From Neodontobutis hainanensis (lineage: Eukaryota > Chordata > Actinopteri > Gobiiformes > Odontobutidae), in assembly GCA_024349245.1 (NCBI GenBank), contig JALDNG010000466.1, positions 124,001 through 188,000 on the forward strand: 64,000 nucleotides of DNA, given 5' to 3'. The translations under genes were made by a program, and so were the position numbers. Position 1 is the stretch's first letter. The number at the start of each line of letters is the position of its first letter. Under the pieces are notes generated by a model that searched no databases, was not told the DNA's origin, and saw only the letters and a list, made by a program, of their open reading frames with translations. Positions 13,861 through 26,600 of this stretch are shown in pieces.

Positions 13861-14100
13861 GATGGGAACTTTGACTTATTTTTCAATCGTCTAATGTTTA
13901 GGCTTTCTATTTTCGTAGAAATAGGTACGAAAAACCAACAGTTTATAGCTGTGGCTATGTATGTTTAAGGAGGTTCTGTGAATAGTTTGATCTCCCTACT
14001 TTTATTATCAAATAGAATTTTACTTATGAAAGCAAACAAAAATACGAAGGATGAATTTGAAGAGAGACGCAGAGTCTGCCCGATTTCCATGAATATGTAA
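13861..14100 (+). CDS. possible C-terminal exons of a single-pass membrane protein
   Basis: One frame is open from an acceptor at 13,860 (ACGTATATAG) to TAA at 14,098-14,100, except for a single stop. That stop lies in a 27-nt segment with a consensus donor (GTATGT) and an AG end, at 13,956-13,982; removing it preserves the frame. The spliced peptide has a polar part, a hydrophobic run (FIAVAILISLLLL) suited to a membrane helix, then a charged tail (KANKNTKDEFEERRR). Upstream, at 13,065-13,497, open frames of 70-83 codons exist on both strands and I could not decide between them or join them to this piece. A 41-codon frame on the minus strand overlaps the end of this model. Unidentified; the strand is likely but not certain. 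Confidence 0.33.
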
Positions 14101-14429
14101 AAACATCCAAGAATTATAAGTGATATACTGTTAAATTTTAAAAATCTATTTAGAATATTAAAGGTGTCTTGTTTCTTGGATAGACTTTAAATACATTTTC
14201 ATGTCATACTTTCATTATGTGCCAAAGATGTTTGAAGTCGCATGCTGAAATATTAAAAATGGAACAAACAAATATATTTATTCTTGGTATAAACCTTATA
14301 TAATCCATAAAACTCAACAGACTAGGCGTATTTTGGTATTTTTAAGCCATTGTAAAAAGGACCATTCATCTAAGTTAGGAAGAACAGGAGATTAAGATAT
14401 GATTCCTGAAGCTCTAATATTGCCTTATA

Positions 14430-14558
14430 ATGCAGATAACGTTATTAGTTTTAATGAGTGTTAATTTCACTCTGAAACCAAATCTATCCCGATCAGAGTC
14501 TCAACCTGAGGTGGATCGTGAAAATCACCCAGTTCAGAATGGGCATAAGTTGAAATGA
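14430..14558 (+). CDS. possible small secreted peptide
   Basis: A 42-codon frame from ATG to TGA. The first 14 residues, MQITLLVLMSVNFT, look like a signal peptide. The rest is polar and charged (SRSESQPEVDREN and so on), which is unusual for chance translation of this A+T-rich DNA. It could instead be a first exon, with a donor at 14,549 (AA then GTTGAAAT). The opposite strand also carries a 67-codon frame over the same bases, so this is tentative. No family recognised. Confidence 0.28.
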   Translation: MQITLLVLMSVNFTLKPNLSRSESQPEVDRENHPVQNGHKLK

Positions 14559-15740
14559 CTACTAAAAACATACTAACAATAAATTTCTGACTGGCGATTA
14601 ATTCTTGCGTATCCATTGAAATTAGCTGACCCATCATTAAAAATGGTATAAATAGGTATAAAGTCCTCAAAAATTTCTTTTCAAAGAAATTTAGTTAATT
14701 TTTTTGTGATCGAGTGTTTAAAAATATCATTTCATTTATTTGAGATCCTTTCAGTTTGATAAACATTTATTGCTCTTTGCATTGAGAGTTTTTATTTAAC
14801 TAGGTTTAGCTTACATATGTAGTTTCAAAAGTGCATTTAAATCTCGTTATATGTAACACGGTATGTTCATGGTAGGAGAGATGACGCGGTCAGGTTAACG
14901 GTAAAACATTAAGATGTAAAAGTAACATCACTAAGCCTGAGGTTCGGTCAACTTAGAAAAATTTGAAAATAAGTTAAATTTGAACAAAATAAACAGAAGT
15001 ATTTTTTTGAAAAAATGTTAATTTAAATAATATGTTGCTAAAAACATGAAGGATAGATGTAAAGATTCACAAATCGTGATCTAAATTCATGTCATTTAAA
15101 TTATCACGGATATATTTTAAAAAATAGTCACTTGAACAAAATATTTTTGAATAATATTTAATTAAAATAAATACTAAAGTAACTTACCAAAAATACACCG
15201 ATCAGTCAGGACACAAGGTATCGTCGGTATTGGTAAAAAAACTACAAATTTTAAAATATGAATGAATCGAACCCAGTTGACATTTTATATTTAATAAAAA
15301 AATGAAAAAATTTAAAAGCGGAGATGAATAATTCGATTCAAATTGTTTTTATTTTCTTTTTTGCGATCATACAGTCAAAAACGTGTAAATTTTATATTTA
15401 TAAAAATCTAAAAAAATTTAAGTTCAATCTGGTTAGGCGAATAACTTTTTAAACATCAAAACATCAAATTGGGACATAATTTTTTCATCTTACATTCAGT
15501 CTATTAAATCCACGGAGGTTCAACTGGTTATTTCCTCACTTTGACGAATTAAAATTTGTCATGAATCTAAAATAACAAAAAATCTTTTCTTTTTTAAATT
15601 TAGGACATGAAAATATCGAAATAAATTATAAGACATGAGAAGATGAAGGATATGAGGGAAAATGTAAGTATAACAAAACTATCTATAATTTTTTCAACAG
15701 ATTGATGGTAAATTGAGTTTGGTTGATGGATGACTTGATA

Positions 15741-18700
15741 TTATACTTTAAATGTTACTTTTAACGTTTCGATTTGATCTTGACAAAGGTCTACCTTGGT
15801 GTAATTTGGAAAAACTAACGAATCTCTGCTTAAGCCGATTTAATTTTTCATTTTGTCTCTTGGTTAATTCTAGTGATTTTTGAATTGTATACCAGATAAA
15901 GATAACTCATAAATCTTCACACATGTTTTTGAATCGAGTTTCTATTTGAATAACATCGATACGTTTAAATTGTGGTTAAACTGTTCTCGAGTCCAACGTA
16001 GGTATTTAATTGTTTTGCAATCAAAGTTGCAATCAGTTTTTAAAGAAGTGACCAGGTAAATATCTTCATTGGATAAAAGAGAAGACTCCGTGTTCTTTTG
16101 GTCATTCTCAAACATACTCTAATTCGCAAAACTAGATCAGTAAAACAATCTAAAAATAAATGTATGTTTTGGAGTTTATTCTGATTTGTTTCGATCATCG
16201 GAGGAGTTTTAAAGCATTCGTAAATATAACTAATCTGCAGGTAGCATGTTTGTAATGTTTCTAAAGTTTTTTCTACTTCGGCGTACAAGAAAACGCACTT
16301 TCTGGTACTGATTCTCAGATTTTAAAATTACCAATCAGATAATTTAACAATTTTTTTGATTGAATAAGTGATAAAATCTTTATGATTTGACCATTTTGGG
16401 TATTTTTCATTCAACAACGCTTTATCAGCTTTGGAAGATCCATTAGAGTTTTTATTGCCCAAATTAGGATTTTCTGGCTTTTCGAAGCGAAACTTAGGAG
16501 TTTATAATGTGGAAATACTGGGAGTGGAGAGGAAACGAAGGCGATAAATCGATAGTCTTTTCGAAGACTTGGAATGAACAGTAATTGCTGGAGAAAGTCT
16601 TGGTGAACCATGATTGATTTTTTAAAAAGATGGGCCTTTTTTCTGAAATTTAAGGTTAACATACTTCAATGTATCCTCAATAAAGCGTTCTCGGTGTCTG
16701 TAGAATGAATTGACAAATAAATCGTGGTTGTCGACATCAACTAATTCCTCGTCACATACGAACTGGCTCATGTCAAAATCCATCAAGGGTGTTAAGGGAG
16801 TCGGTGGGAACTAAAATATCAAAAACATAATACGATAAAATCTTTATATTTTTGGTCGTGCCGAAGGATGTTTTTAAGTTTTATAAAATCGTCTCTTGTT
16901 CGCAGTACAACTATATCCTTGAATAGATACTCCTCCATCTCTGACTAAAATTTACTTTGTCCGTTTTTTCAAAAATTTCAAATTTATAAGCTCACATGTT
17001 GAAATTTAAAAATCTTTAGTTTGGCAGATATTCAAAATTTTTATGGTTTCAGAAAATAGTGATAGATTGTAAAGTTATTTATAATTCAAAAATAAGTTGT
17101 TTTTAGAATTGTTGTCAAATTTGTCTGAAAATCGATCAATCAAAAGATTTCTTCAATTGTAAAATCAAAATACGATTCACTTTATGGGGCGTTTTGAAAA
17201 TTCATTTATTTCGCATAAAAAAGATGAATCTATCACAAAATACAGAAATTTCCATTTTTAAAAAATGATGAAATTTTCTAAAATGTCAAATTTAGAATTT
17301 ACACAAGATACTTTCTTGTACTGTTTGAGTTAACATAAAATTCATCAAACCAATTTTTAAAATGTGTTTAATTGCAGATTTGAGCTTTTAATGAAAAAAT
17401 TTCATTCTTTTGGTAGCATATAAAGGAATGATAAGAAAAGAAATATAAAGGTTTTTAGAAGAATTATAAACTCGAAAAATGAAAAGAATACTTTTGACAA
17501 AAAATTGCACTTTTTAGATGTCAAAATTTACCGATCGCATAATGTCTACAAAAGCTAGTATTGGAACATCTTAAGCTAATTATCAGTACTTTATACTAAA
17601 ATGAAAAGAGCACAAAAATTGTTCAAATAACATAATGAGATCAAGAGTTCGAAAAAAATCAAATCCGTTCATATTAGAAAACTTTAACGCGATAAAATTT
17701 ATTTTACAAACGATAAAGATAAGAAAATAATTTATTTAAGTTTAAAAAGACATGTTAAATACTACGTTCTCAAAACGGTGTCGTTACGCGTGCGAAAATG
17801 TTCGTACAAATTCGTGGTTGTTGGAAGATCATTTTAACTCGTAAAATTTAAAACTTCGCCAAATTCGTTATCGAGAAAAATTTATAAAGTAGACTTCCAG
17901 TAAAATTCTGAAGGAAAAAGTAAAACAGCAAAAGGGATAGAAACCAACCCGAAAATATAAAAATGGATTTCTCGAGAAATGAAAAAGTAGTATTGAACTA
18001 TAGATTGATGTGGATGATATAAGAAAGTAATTACTAATTTAAAATATAAGTTATTTAAGAAGTTGTATCACCAGAATACCAATTTAGTCTTACAAAATCG
18101 ATTTGGAACGAATTTATCCGTATAATTTTTGAATGCGAAGGAAAAATTTTTTCGAATTTATTTCATATAAATTTGTTAATGTTTAGGATTAGCTTAAAAT
18201 AGAGCATCGACACACATGAAAACCATATAAACAAACAATTAAAAACCAATAAAAAATGACCAGGAAAAGAAGTAATAACACTATAATACGATGAATACAT
18301 GCATCAAAAAAACATTTTTAACGTTAGATCTTGATGCATTAAATAAATAGATTTTTTTACTTTTTATGATTAAATAATCGTAAATTTAAATTTAGAGATA
18401 TTATAAAATTAAGTGTTTATTTTAACAATTTATAACAAAAGACGCTGATTCAAAATAATGGGTTTGGTGAATCAAGTCGGGTATTAACAAAGGGCCAGTA
18501 TATTATTTTCAAACTGTTCGTTAATGGAGTTCTGGCAAAATAAAAACAAGCTAAAAATAAGATTTATTGTGATCATTGTAGCTTAAACTTAGAAAACTTC
18601 AAAGGAAGACATGTAAGTTTATTCGAAAATCTTTAAAAAGACATTCGCACGAGTAGACATTTTTACTTAAAAATAAGAATGGAAAATTAACATCGACAAG

Positions 18701-19489
18701 TGCCAAATTGGAGCCAGTCTCTTGGAATACGAATAAAAAGCTTGTGAAAAAGTGAGATGTTCTTAAAAATACATAGATTTAATGATTAAGAGAATTGGAT
18801 AGAATGGACATATTTACGAATAAAATATGGTTGATTGGCGTTGAAATTTGAAAAAATGTTAACGAAAACTCCATAAGATATCGAACCGTAAAATAAAACA
18901 GGAAAAATATTAGACATCAAACCATGTAGCAATCGTAAAAGAACTTCGCAAGAATTCGAAAGTTTTAAACATCTGAGTTTTAAAAAGTCTTTAAAATAAT
19001 TTAGATAAAAAAATGCGCTTTGCTATATAATCTATTTGAGAATTTTTTTAAAACATAAGATAATATGTATGATGTATTTGACTAAATATTAACTCTTTAC
19101 GCTAAAAATAAAATATAAGTAAAAAGATTAAAGGGCTTTCACATTTTTAATGAAAAAATAATTTCAAGTTGATAATATAAAAGGGACTGGGTCTGAGGGA
19201 ATCTTAAGAGTCAAACAAATCAGTGATAAGTTTAATCTATTTAATTAAAGATAATTCTTTTTATACGAAAGTACTTGATTTTATGTAAAACTCTTTTGTA
19301 TGTGCTATGTTAATGAATTTACTTTGTTTAAGTTAATAAATGCGCATTAAACCTATTGTAAAAATCATAAAAGATCTTAATAAAAGTTTCAAATACTTGA
19401 GTGCGAATGGCGTAGGAGATTGTTTTCTCATAAAGATAAATTTCTTTAATTTCTATCACCAACGAGCAAGGATCTGTTGGGTCACGCAT
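15741..19489 (-). CDS. SNX5/6/32-type sorting nexin (PX-BAR)
   Basis: Proteins of this family pair with SNX1/2 in the endosomal coat that drives tubule-based return of receptors to the Golgi. The exons are 19489-19397, 16944-16834, 16810-16665, 16642-16519, 16492-16332, 16307-16118, 16094-15963, 15941-15893, 15869-15820 and 15794-15741. All join in frame to 369 residues, against just over 400 in human SNX5/6. The PX part spans about residues 5-145, with RTRDDF near 46-51 and FPPTPLTPL at 69-77. The long insert and helix typical of SNX5 follow, with HQDFLQQLLFIPSL near 130-143. A BAR-like helical region runs from about 175 to the end, matching SNX5 at LSNEDIYL and in the final basic helices. 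The first intron is 2,452 nt; the others are 23, 22, 26, 24, 23, 21, 23 and 25 nt. The ATG sits 6 nt after a TATCTAG acceptor-like site. Family assignment is by recalled similarity; the last exon is the least certain. Confidence 0.88.
16945..19396 (-). other. long first intron of the SNX5/6-like gene
   Basis: This 2,452-nt GT-AG intron (donor GTATTTGAAA, acceptor AAATTTTAG) is about a hundred times longer than the other introns of the gene. The exon phases on both sides agree (phase 0), and the joined peptide, YAIRTQ then SEMEEYLF, runs through the PX domain in register with SNX5. The interior is A+T rich. I see no nested gene in it. Confidence 0.8.
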
Positions 19490-20976
19490 GTGAACTAGAT
19501 ATAGTAAGATCGTTGGTAAGAAGTATAATAATATCAATTATATTATCTTCATGTTTTGTAAAAACATGATATATTATGAAAGGTTATTTGTAATGTATAT
19601 CTTAATTCAATTAACGCAAAATAGATAAAATTGATATCTAGGAAACTGTCACAACGTAAACATTGAAATAAATAGTCCTACCTTATATAAATTTGGGATG
19701 GGATCAGGTTAGCTTGAGAGAAGGAAGTTCATAAAGATGATACCTGATAACTTTTATTTTACGCAGTCGTGATTATCAATTATTTGTTTGACGGTTAGTT
19801 ATAGCTTTTCTAATTCTTAAAAATTCTCAACATCAAGAATTATAACTAAGATTGATTTGTTGCTTGGCCTTAAACAATCTCAATCAGCTTAAAACAACAC
19901 GTAAATACTTTACAGAATCATTTTATTTTATTAAAAAAAACCCTCATGTTTTTAATGTTAAAATCAATATTAGCAATGACGAGTCACGATAAAGGAAATA
20001 TTAATTATACAACATCACTGACTCTGAAAAATAAAAAGAATAGCTGCGGAATGAATAGTATATACGTCGAAAAGACTACACTAACTCACAGAAATACATA
20101 AAAAGGTAATTGTGAGTTGAAGGGAAGACTAAAGTGAGTGGAATTAATAAGGTAATTTCACACCCCAGCGCAAGCTCAAATGTGTAATTTCCTAGTTCAT
20201 AAAACTAATTAAACGCATGTCTGTACTGACTTGAGGTTGCATAACTAAAATTAAAAAATATCGCATTTTTTGAATGCTTAGAAAAATATTTAAAATATTT
20301 TTGTAACTATTTACCGCAGCTAGCAAAAATGAAAAAAGTGATTCGTTAAATTGCCAAAACAATTATTATAATACAAATAGTAAAATTTTGTTTTTGAAAC
20401 GCTAACCATGAATGATTTGTCATTTTATTTAAGATTATAAAAAGATACTCACCGGAATAATTACTCCAGGTTTAACAACCTACTTATTCTCGTAATCCAA
20501 ATGACTAAACCGTAAGATAAATGCTCTACTTGTGAACTGAATACTTAGTCAATGATAAGCTCAAATACTGCCTAAGATATCTTTAGACGATTAGAGTCGA
20601 TGGAACTTAATATAGTGATATACGTTAGAATTCGTGAATTTTTTATTTACGACATTTACCGAAAATACTTTTTTCCATGTATTTATTTCCCACTTTTGTC
20701 AATCAGAGCTCTTTCGAAAAATGAATTAAAAATATAAAACTAAAAATATGAATTTATCGTTGACAATCGTGCGAAAAATCTTAAATTTTGATTCTTCATA
20801 ATATGACTGATCAAAGGGAGAAACTTGTTTTGTATATACCGTGAAATATACTATCTTTCAGTTTTTAATATGATTATCATGGCATATTTATGTGATTCTT
20901 GATCAATAAGGGTACCAGAAATAAAATAAAGTATTTTTAATTGACGAATTTGTTCTTACAGGAATTTATTTGACAG
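19490..20976. other. intergenic A+T-rich stretch
   Basis: Upstream of the SNX5/6-like gene. G+C rises locally at 20,040-20,230, where a minus-strand frame of about 43 codons starting FYELGNYTFELALG follows a TTTAATTAG acceptor and is followed by a GTGAGT donor. It is too short to call. A short frame starting MTDQREKL at 20,803 could be a first exon of the next island. Otherwise nothing. Confidence 0.4.
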
Positions 20977-21216
20977 TTCACTGGAAGGGAAAAAGATCAA
21001 ACTCTTTTAAATGGCGGCAATAGTAAAGTCACCGACGAGTTTAAAAATGTTGAAAGAAGATTATTTGTAGAAATGGACGAAGTTATAATTTGCCCTGAGC
21101 GTACCAGAGTTATAGTCAGGACAGTAGCGTATTTTAAAAGGTAGTTCTGTTTGAGAAGTCGTATACTTCTGATGTTTGAAGATGCATCGAAATATCATTC
21201 GATAAAAATCCCTTAA
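20977..21216 (+). CDS. probable exons of an unidentified gene
   Basis: After an acceptor (TTATTTGACAG) a frame stays open for 54 codons. The peptide is strongly charged: it begins FTGREKDQTLL and includes VTDEFKNVERR and VEMDEVIICPERTR. This is very unlike chance translation of the surrounding DNA. At 21,141 a donor (GTAGTT) follows. An 18-nt segment (21,141-21,158) ending AG contains the only in-frame stop; if removed, the frame goes on as SRILLMFEDASKYH to TAA at 21,214-21,216. A 41-nt alternative ending at TTTGAAG leads into another open frame instead. No ATG lies in the main frame, so a first exon is missing, perhaps the short one starting near 20,803. I do not recognise the family. Confidence 0.4.
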
Positions 21217-23238
21217 AACATAAATACACCTGCATGTTTTTTTCTTCTACATAGGTTATTGTGACTGAAAAAATAAGAAAAACACTATTCATTTAAGTTT
21301 TAATAAGTTTATTGGACACGCGATGACCCGTCAAAACGATACTTGAAAAATTTTTCATTATACTTTTATGATACCGAGTACACGTTTATTTGATATTCGA
21401 TTAAAATTGAATTTCATTATTTTCTAATGCGCACACTCTTTCAAGTTAAATTGTGATATACCTCAAATTTGTAAAAAGTTTGAAATGATTAATCTGGTTA
21501 TTCTTATGGAATTTTTCAAAGCGTTCTCAAATATAATAAATCATAATTTGACAAAAAACTGAAAGTTATCTTTTTATGCTAGTAGATTTGCCTTTCTGAT
21601 GTATAAAGTTGTATATTAATACGTTAAATGTATGAACCATGATTTTGAAATAAAAAGGCGTCATTTATTAAGTAAACGGGTCTTAAACCCATACTCACGT
21701 TTTGACTTCAAATTAGGTCATTTTTAGGCCCTATTTAGTAACATTCACTTTTTGGCAAAATTAAAAACGATTATAATTTGGAGTTGTGAGTCCACTTTGA
21801 TTGGTTTTATCAATAAACATTTCATGTCAAAACTATTTATGTTCGGCTATCTTTAGATATGTGAAAATAAATGAGTCAATACTGAAATGGAAAAAATGGA
21901 AGAAACATCACAGAAATGTAACTATCTACGAATAATTTACAACTCTTCATTTATAAATTCCAAAATATCGAATAGCTCAAATAATTTAACATAAAAGAGT
22001 TTTTTTCTGTGCCCTAAATACAGACTTAAGTTAAATCACACAGAACCTAAGTTAGTTTTAAACTTTACTCTTCCGTTCCGTTTTGATGGAAAAAAATCAA
22101 AAAAAGTTTTACATTGTTGGTTTACTGGCTCCCTCCAGTTAACATGTTCATTACTAAAATTTAAATTTAGAATGCTATTTTGCTATGGAAAAAAATTAAA
22201 ATTATTTTAACTTAAGTAACACTAGAACGGCAGGTATTGAAATTCGTGAAAAGCGTCAGAACGCATGTACATTTTTAATGGTGGAATGAATCTAAACTGC
22301 ATCTTTACTGTCGTTTTATCATAAGAAACTGTAAAAGGTATAATTCTCTTGTGAATAAAGTCTTGCTTTTGAAATTTTAATTCACCTTACTACAAAAATC
22401 TAAAATAATCTGTATTAGTTTAAGAGCTTTAAATATCTTAATTTTACAATCAAGCAAAATTTAACAAGAGATTCATCGTTCATCAAAACTCGTGTGAAGA
22501 CACTTCGGTTTAAACACTTGCGAAAAATCAAATGGTTACATTTCGAGGTTTTATTTGCCAACTTATGAAACTAATGGGCACCTATGATAAACAATACTTA
22601 ATAGATCAATATAAACAACTTACCATTTAAAAATAACCAGATATAAAAAATTACCTATTTATTTAAATAAATAGAATCGATGAGGAAAATCACGAGTTGT
22701 TGGTTCGTGTCTGAATTTTTTGTTTTTTCAACGAATAAGTCAAAATAGCAGAATATTAGTTGATTTTGTTTTATAAATTCAAAAATATATTTTAACTTGT
22801 ATATTCTATAATTCTTTCTTTTTTATTTGTTTAACTCGATAGATATAGTTTTTATTATTTGGGATGGCTTAATCGTAAATTGAACATCTTCAACCCATTA
22901 TGGGTCATAAATTTTTAAGGCTTTTTATACTAACTTTAAATATAAGTATTGAAAGGCTTTACCTTTACAAAACATGACTTATGGTTCAACAACGGCAAGG
23001 ATACCAACTTTTTCCAAGAGGGATTTTAAAAAGTAGAACATAAAAAACAAAATTTCTTAAAAAGCTGACTTATAAAATAAACATAAATTTCAAATTGAGA
23101 TGTAAAAATTTGAACGTAACGAAATAATCATTATCTTTGCACAGATCATTGGATCTTCATAAATTTCGACAAATAGTGTAAATTATATAAACTGAAGTAG
23201 TGTTAACAATAAAATTCGTGTATATGTTATGAGCAAAC
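21217..23238. other. intergenic A+T-rich stretch
   Basis: No gene, repeat or RNA feature that I can support. Confidence 0.45.
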
Positions 23239-23472
23239 TCAAATAGTTGTTAATGGGGTGATTCCAGCTTTACTTTGGAGCTTATCTTGATTTTTAAAAA
23301 TTAGCACAATCAAGTTTAAACTTTCATTATAAAAGGCGATTTTAAATTCGAACATTTTTATAGTTATGTATATATATAAAAAATCGCCTTCGAAGACATA
23401 TAATACACGGTCAAAGTTTACCAAATAGTATTGAGAATCTGTTTGAAAATAATTCTTCATAACATTTGCCAT
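23239..23472 (-). CDS. possible small gene downstream of synaptotagmin
   Basis: An uninterrupted frame with ATG at 23,472 and TGA at 23,239-23,241 gives 77 residues starting MANVMKNYFQTDSQYY. Alternating hydrophobic and polar residues in the middle suggest beta strands, and the C-terminus (DKLQSKAGITPL) is polar. It is on the same strand as the synaptotagmin gene, starting 165 nt after that gene's stop codon and past its polyadenylation signals. A 21-nt GT-AG segment inside could be an intron without changing the frame. The family is unknown. Frames of this length do occur by chance here, so it remains a candidate. Confidence 0.35.
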   Translation of the reverse strand: MANVMKNYFQTDSQYYLVNFDRVLYVFEGDFLYIYITIKMFEFKIAFYNESLNLIVLIFKNQDKLQSKAGITPLTTI

Positions 23473-23621
23473 AGTTTTTTTATTCTTTGGTCGAATTATC
23501 AAAATCCTGTTTTTTAAGATATTTATATTTCAAAATTTAGGTTAAAAAGTATGTTCAAATGAAATTTTACTCACGATTCAGAAAGTATCAAAGACAATTT
23601 TCAAGTTTAATATTTAAGTGT

Positions 23622-23631
23622 TTTATTTATT
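23622..23631 (-). terminator. polyadenylation signals of the synaptotagmin gene
   Basis: Two overlapping AATAAA hexamers on the minus strand lie 6-17 nt beyond the TAA stop of the synaptotagmin gene. The position is right for a 3'-end signal, if this gene has a very short 3' UTR. Confidence 0.5.
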
Positions 23632-23636
23632 AAAAA

Positions 23637-26600
23637 TTACGTAATTTCTTCTTCATCATTTTGCTCTTTAGATGCAACTTCAATTGCCATCTTTTGCCAT
23701 TTGAATACTGTGTGTCCCTCCTCGGATTCCATCTCTATCCAATGCCTGGAAAGGTCTGAACTTGATCCATCCTTGACGTCGTATTTAATACAAGCGATTT
23801 TAGCACGGTGAGCGTTTAATAGCTGAAAAATATAATAAAAATACTTGCAATTCTAGATTATGATCCTCTATACTGGAATTAAACATCTGAAACAAAAATG
23901 GTTCATCAACAACAGGAAGAAGATTATTCCAAACAACACAAGATTGGCGACTTCCAAGTAACTGATTTTTACGTTTGAGGTTCATCAAGACGTACAACGG
24001 AGCAAATGAATTTAAATTTGTAAACTCAGCCAGATATACACCCAATACTTCTTCCTCTCTCAAAAAGCACAAACCGATACATAAGTGTATGTACTGATCG
24101 TCCGACTTAAAAATTGAACCGGCATTAGACTCTGGGAAAGAAGGTAAAAGTGGTCGGTAAAAGTCGTTGTTCGGGCGAAGGAGATATTTATCGTTTATGA
24201 AAAATGAAGTTTCATAAATTACAGATTTTCCCTTCGTGCACACCTAGAAATAAAAAAAAAAAAATGCAAAACAAACAAACAACTATTATCTTATCTTTTT
24301 GAATTTGATTTTAAAAATTTTATTTAAGCACAAGCTTATTTTTTCTGAAATCATAAATTCAATTCAAAGGTGGCGCCAAGTCGCATAGATTTTACAATGT
24401 AAAATACTTCACACGTGACATAGTTTTAAAATTAGATTAAAATTCTTTAATTAAGCCTGCAATATTTGATCTTTAAACATAAAAATATAGGAACTAGGCG
24501 CGCTTTTCCGAACAACATGTTTTAAAAATCCGACTAAAATGGAGACATTTGCAAAAAATCACTCAAAAGATTTTATTTGATAAAAACCAATACAGCTTTG
24601 TTTAAATCTAGTTAAAAAATTATTGATTTCTATTATGAGAAGTTATGATTGTATCTATCATTATTATGAATCATTTTTCAGCTGGTTCGAAAATGTTACG
24701 TTTAAAAAGCTTATAGTATTTTATCATTAAAAAATACAAATGCACGTGTTTTTTCAATTTAGCGCGATTCAATTGACGTAAATTTATGATTTAAACTGTG
24801 GAATAAATCGTTATTGGTTTTACTTTTATAAAAAATGAACTTAATGAAAGGTGAAAATATACAATATCTTAAGTATTTATGCAAGCTCCAATTTTTAGAA
24901 CACAAAAAAATCATAAAATGAAAACAAAAAAAACTTATTTGTATAATAAGTGAATTTTGATTATGCAAAATATCATATGTTTATGATGACTAAATTGAAT
25001 TGTAGAGTTAAAATATTTTATGGCAATTCATTTATAAAAGTTAAAAATGCTATAAACAGTCTCATTATTAAATTCAGAAATGATACATTTAAGCACAAAA
25101 AATTTTGTACTGAGAAGTGATTTTATGATGCCGTCAAGCAGATGCATCTAAGATAGAAATTCATTAATTTTTGTTAACTGGTATCGCTGCATTCGTTCGT
25201 ATATAAAAGATGAAATGGGTAAAATGAACTTTTAAATATAGCGGCTTTTTGTGTGAAAAACATTTCAGAATTCTCTCATGAAAAATTCCGTTTTTATATT
25301 TAAAAATAAACCTATGTAGGTGAAATCATTTTCTGGTTCACATTTCAAGGCAGGATAGAAAGTTATTTATAATTAAAAGGACAAACCGAAATGGACTATA
25401 TCGATTTGTGATGAACTCATTCAAATTCGTCAAAAATGGTTATATAAACTGATTTGATATTATAAATGCTAGAACATGGTTTGATTGGTATTTATTGAAC
25501 AAAAGAAAGAGAAAATTACCAAAAATACTTTTTCAATTGTAATATTAGGGAAAAGATCTGTTAAGTTATTACAAATGACAAAAAAGCGCCATTTTACAAG
25601 AAATTCATTTCTAAAAAACACTGCGCAGGACAAAAAATAAAGATAATTATATTCAATATTTAGTTTCCTAGGTTATAGTTTATCAGATTTAACAAGAAAG
25701 ATTTTTTCCTTTCAGAATTATTCTATTTTGAATTCATGTATGCTTTTTTTAAAATTTATATCTTCCAAATTTTAACAATATGTGAAAAAATTAACGGAAC
25801 GTCAAAATTATGAAACAACCATGGATCATTGCCCTGGAAGCAGGCCTCGACTTTTAAGTGGATTGTGAATTCTTATTAGATCAAGCTACTTGACAAAAGC
25901 ACAGTAACTGTTTGAGATTACTTTTCAAAATTCATTGAATCATATTTAATTTATAACTTTAGGTTCGTTTTTGAAAATAATAAAAAAGTCAATAAAATTT
26001 TAAAATAAAAATTATCAAAAGTAGATATTCACGTGATATTGATGAATTCGTTAAAAATGATACTTTATGTAGGAAGTTTAACTTTTTAAATTTATAATTG
26101 ATCTAGGTAGACATAAATAAGAGGAAATATATGAAATGTTGAAAACGAATCACTTTAGAAAAATTAAGTTACTTCTGCGCAGTTGCATAATTTTATTTCA
26201 ACGTTATTATTCTAAATTAATGGCTATTTTTGAAAATCAGTGCTATAAATCTTCTTTTCTGAGAAAAGGAGGTAAAAATTGCAATTTGACCATGTCGATA
26301 TCATTTTTAGCTCATTAATACCTGATTATGCCTTTCATTTATCTCAAAAAAGAAGTTTGACTAAATAAACGACAGTCTAAACCTAAAAGTTCGTAAAAAT
26401 TCATAAAAATGCTTTCGTAATCATTTAAAGCATGTATTTAACTTTGCCAATTTAAAGATTATAAAGATTCGAAAGAAAGCCACTTTATTCTTAAAATTTA
26501 AAATATGGTGAGTATAAACATGTAAAATAAAGTGGTGTAATCACCGAATTTCAAGTTTCAGTGTTTTTTTTAATTTAATGATTTACAATTAAACCATAAG

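Noticed and set aside
14467..14670. 67-codon minus-strand frame with a hydrophobic middle (SMFLVVISTYAH)
   Set aside because: Overlaps the plus-strand frame at 14,430-14,558, whose composition is more protein-like; no splice or family support.
15255..15285. Minus-strand TGGGTTCGATTC, like a tRNA T-arm box B
   Set aside because: No matching acceptor stem, D-arm or anticodon arm upstream.
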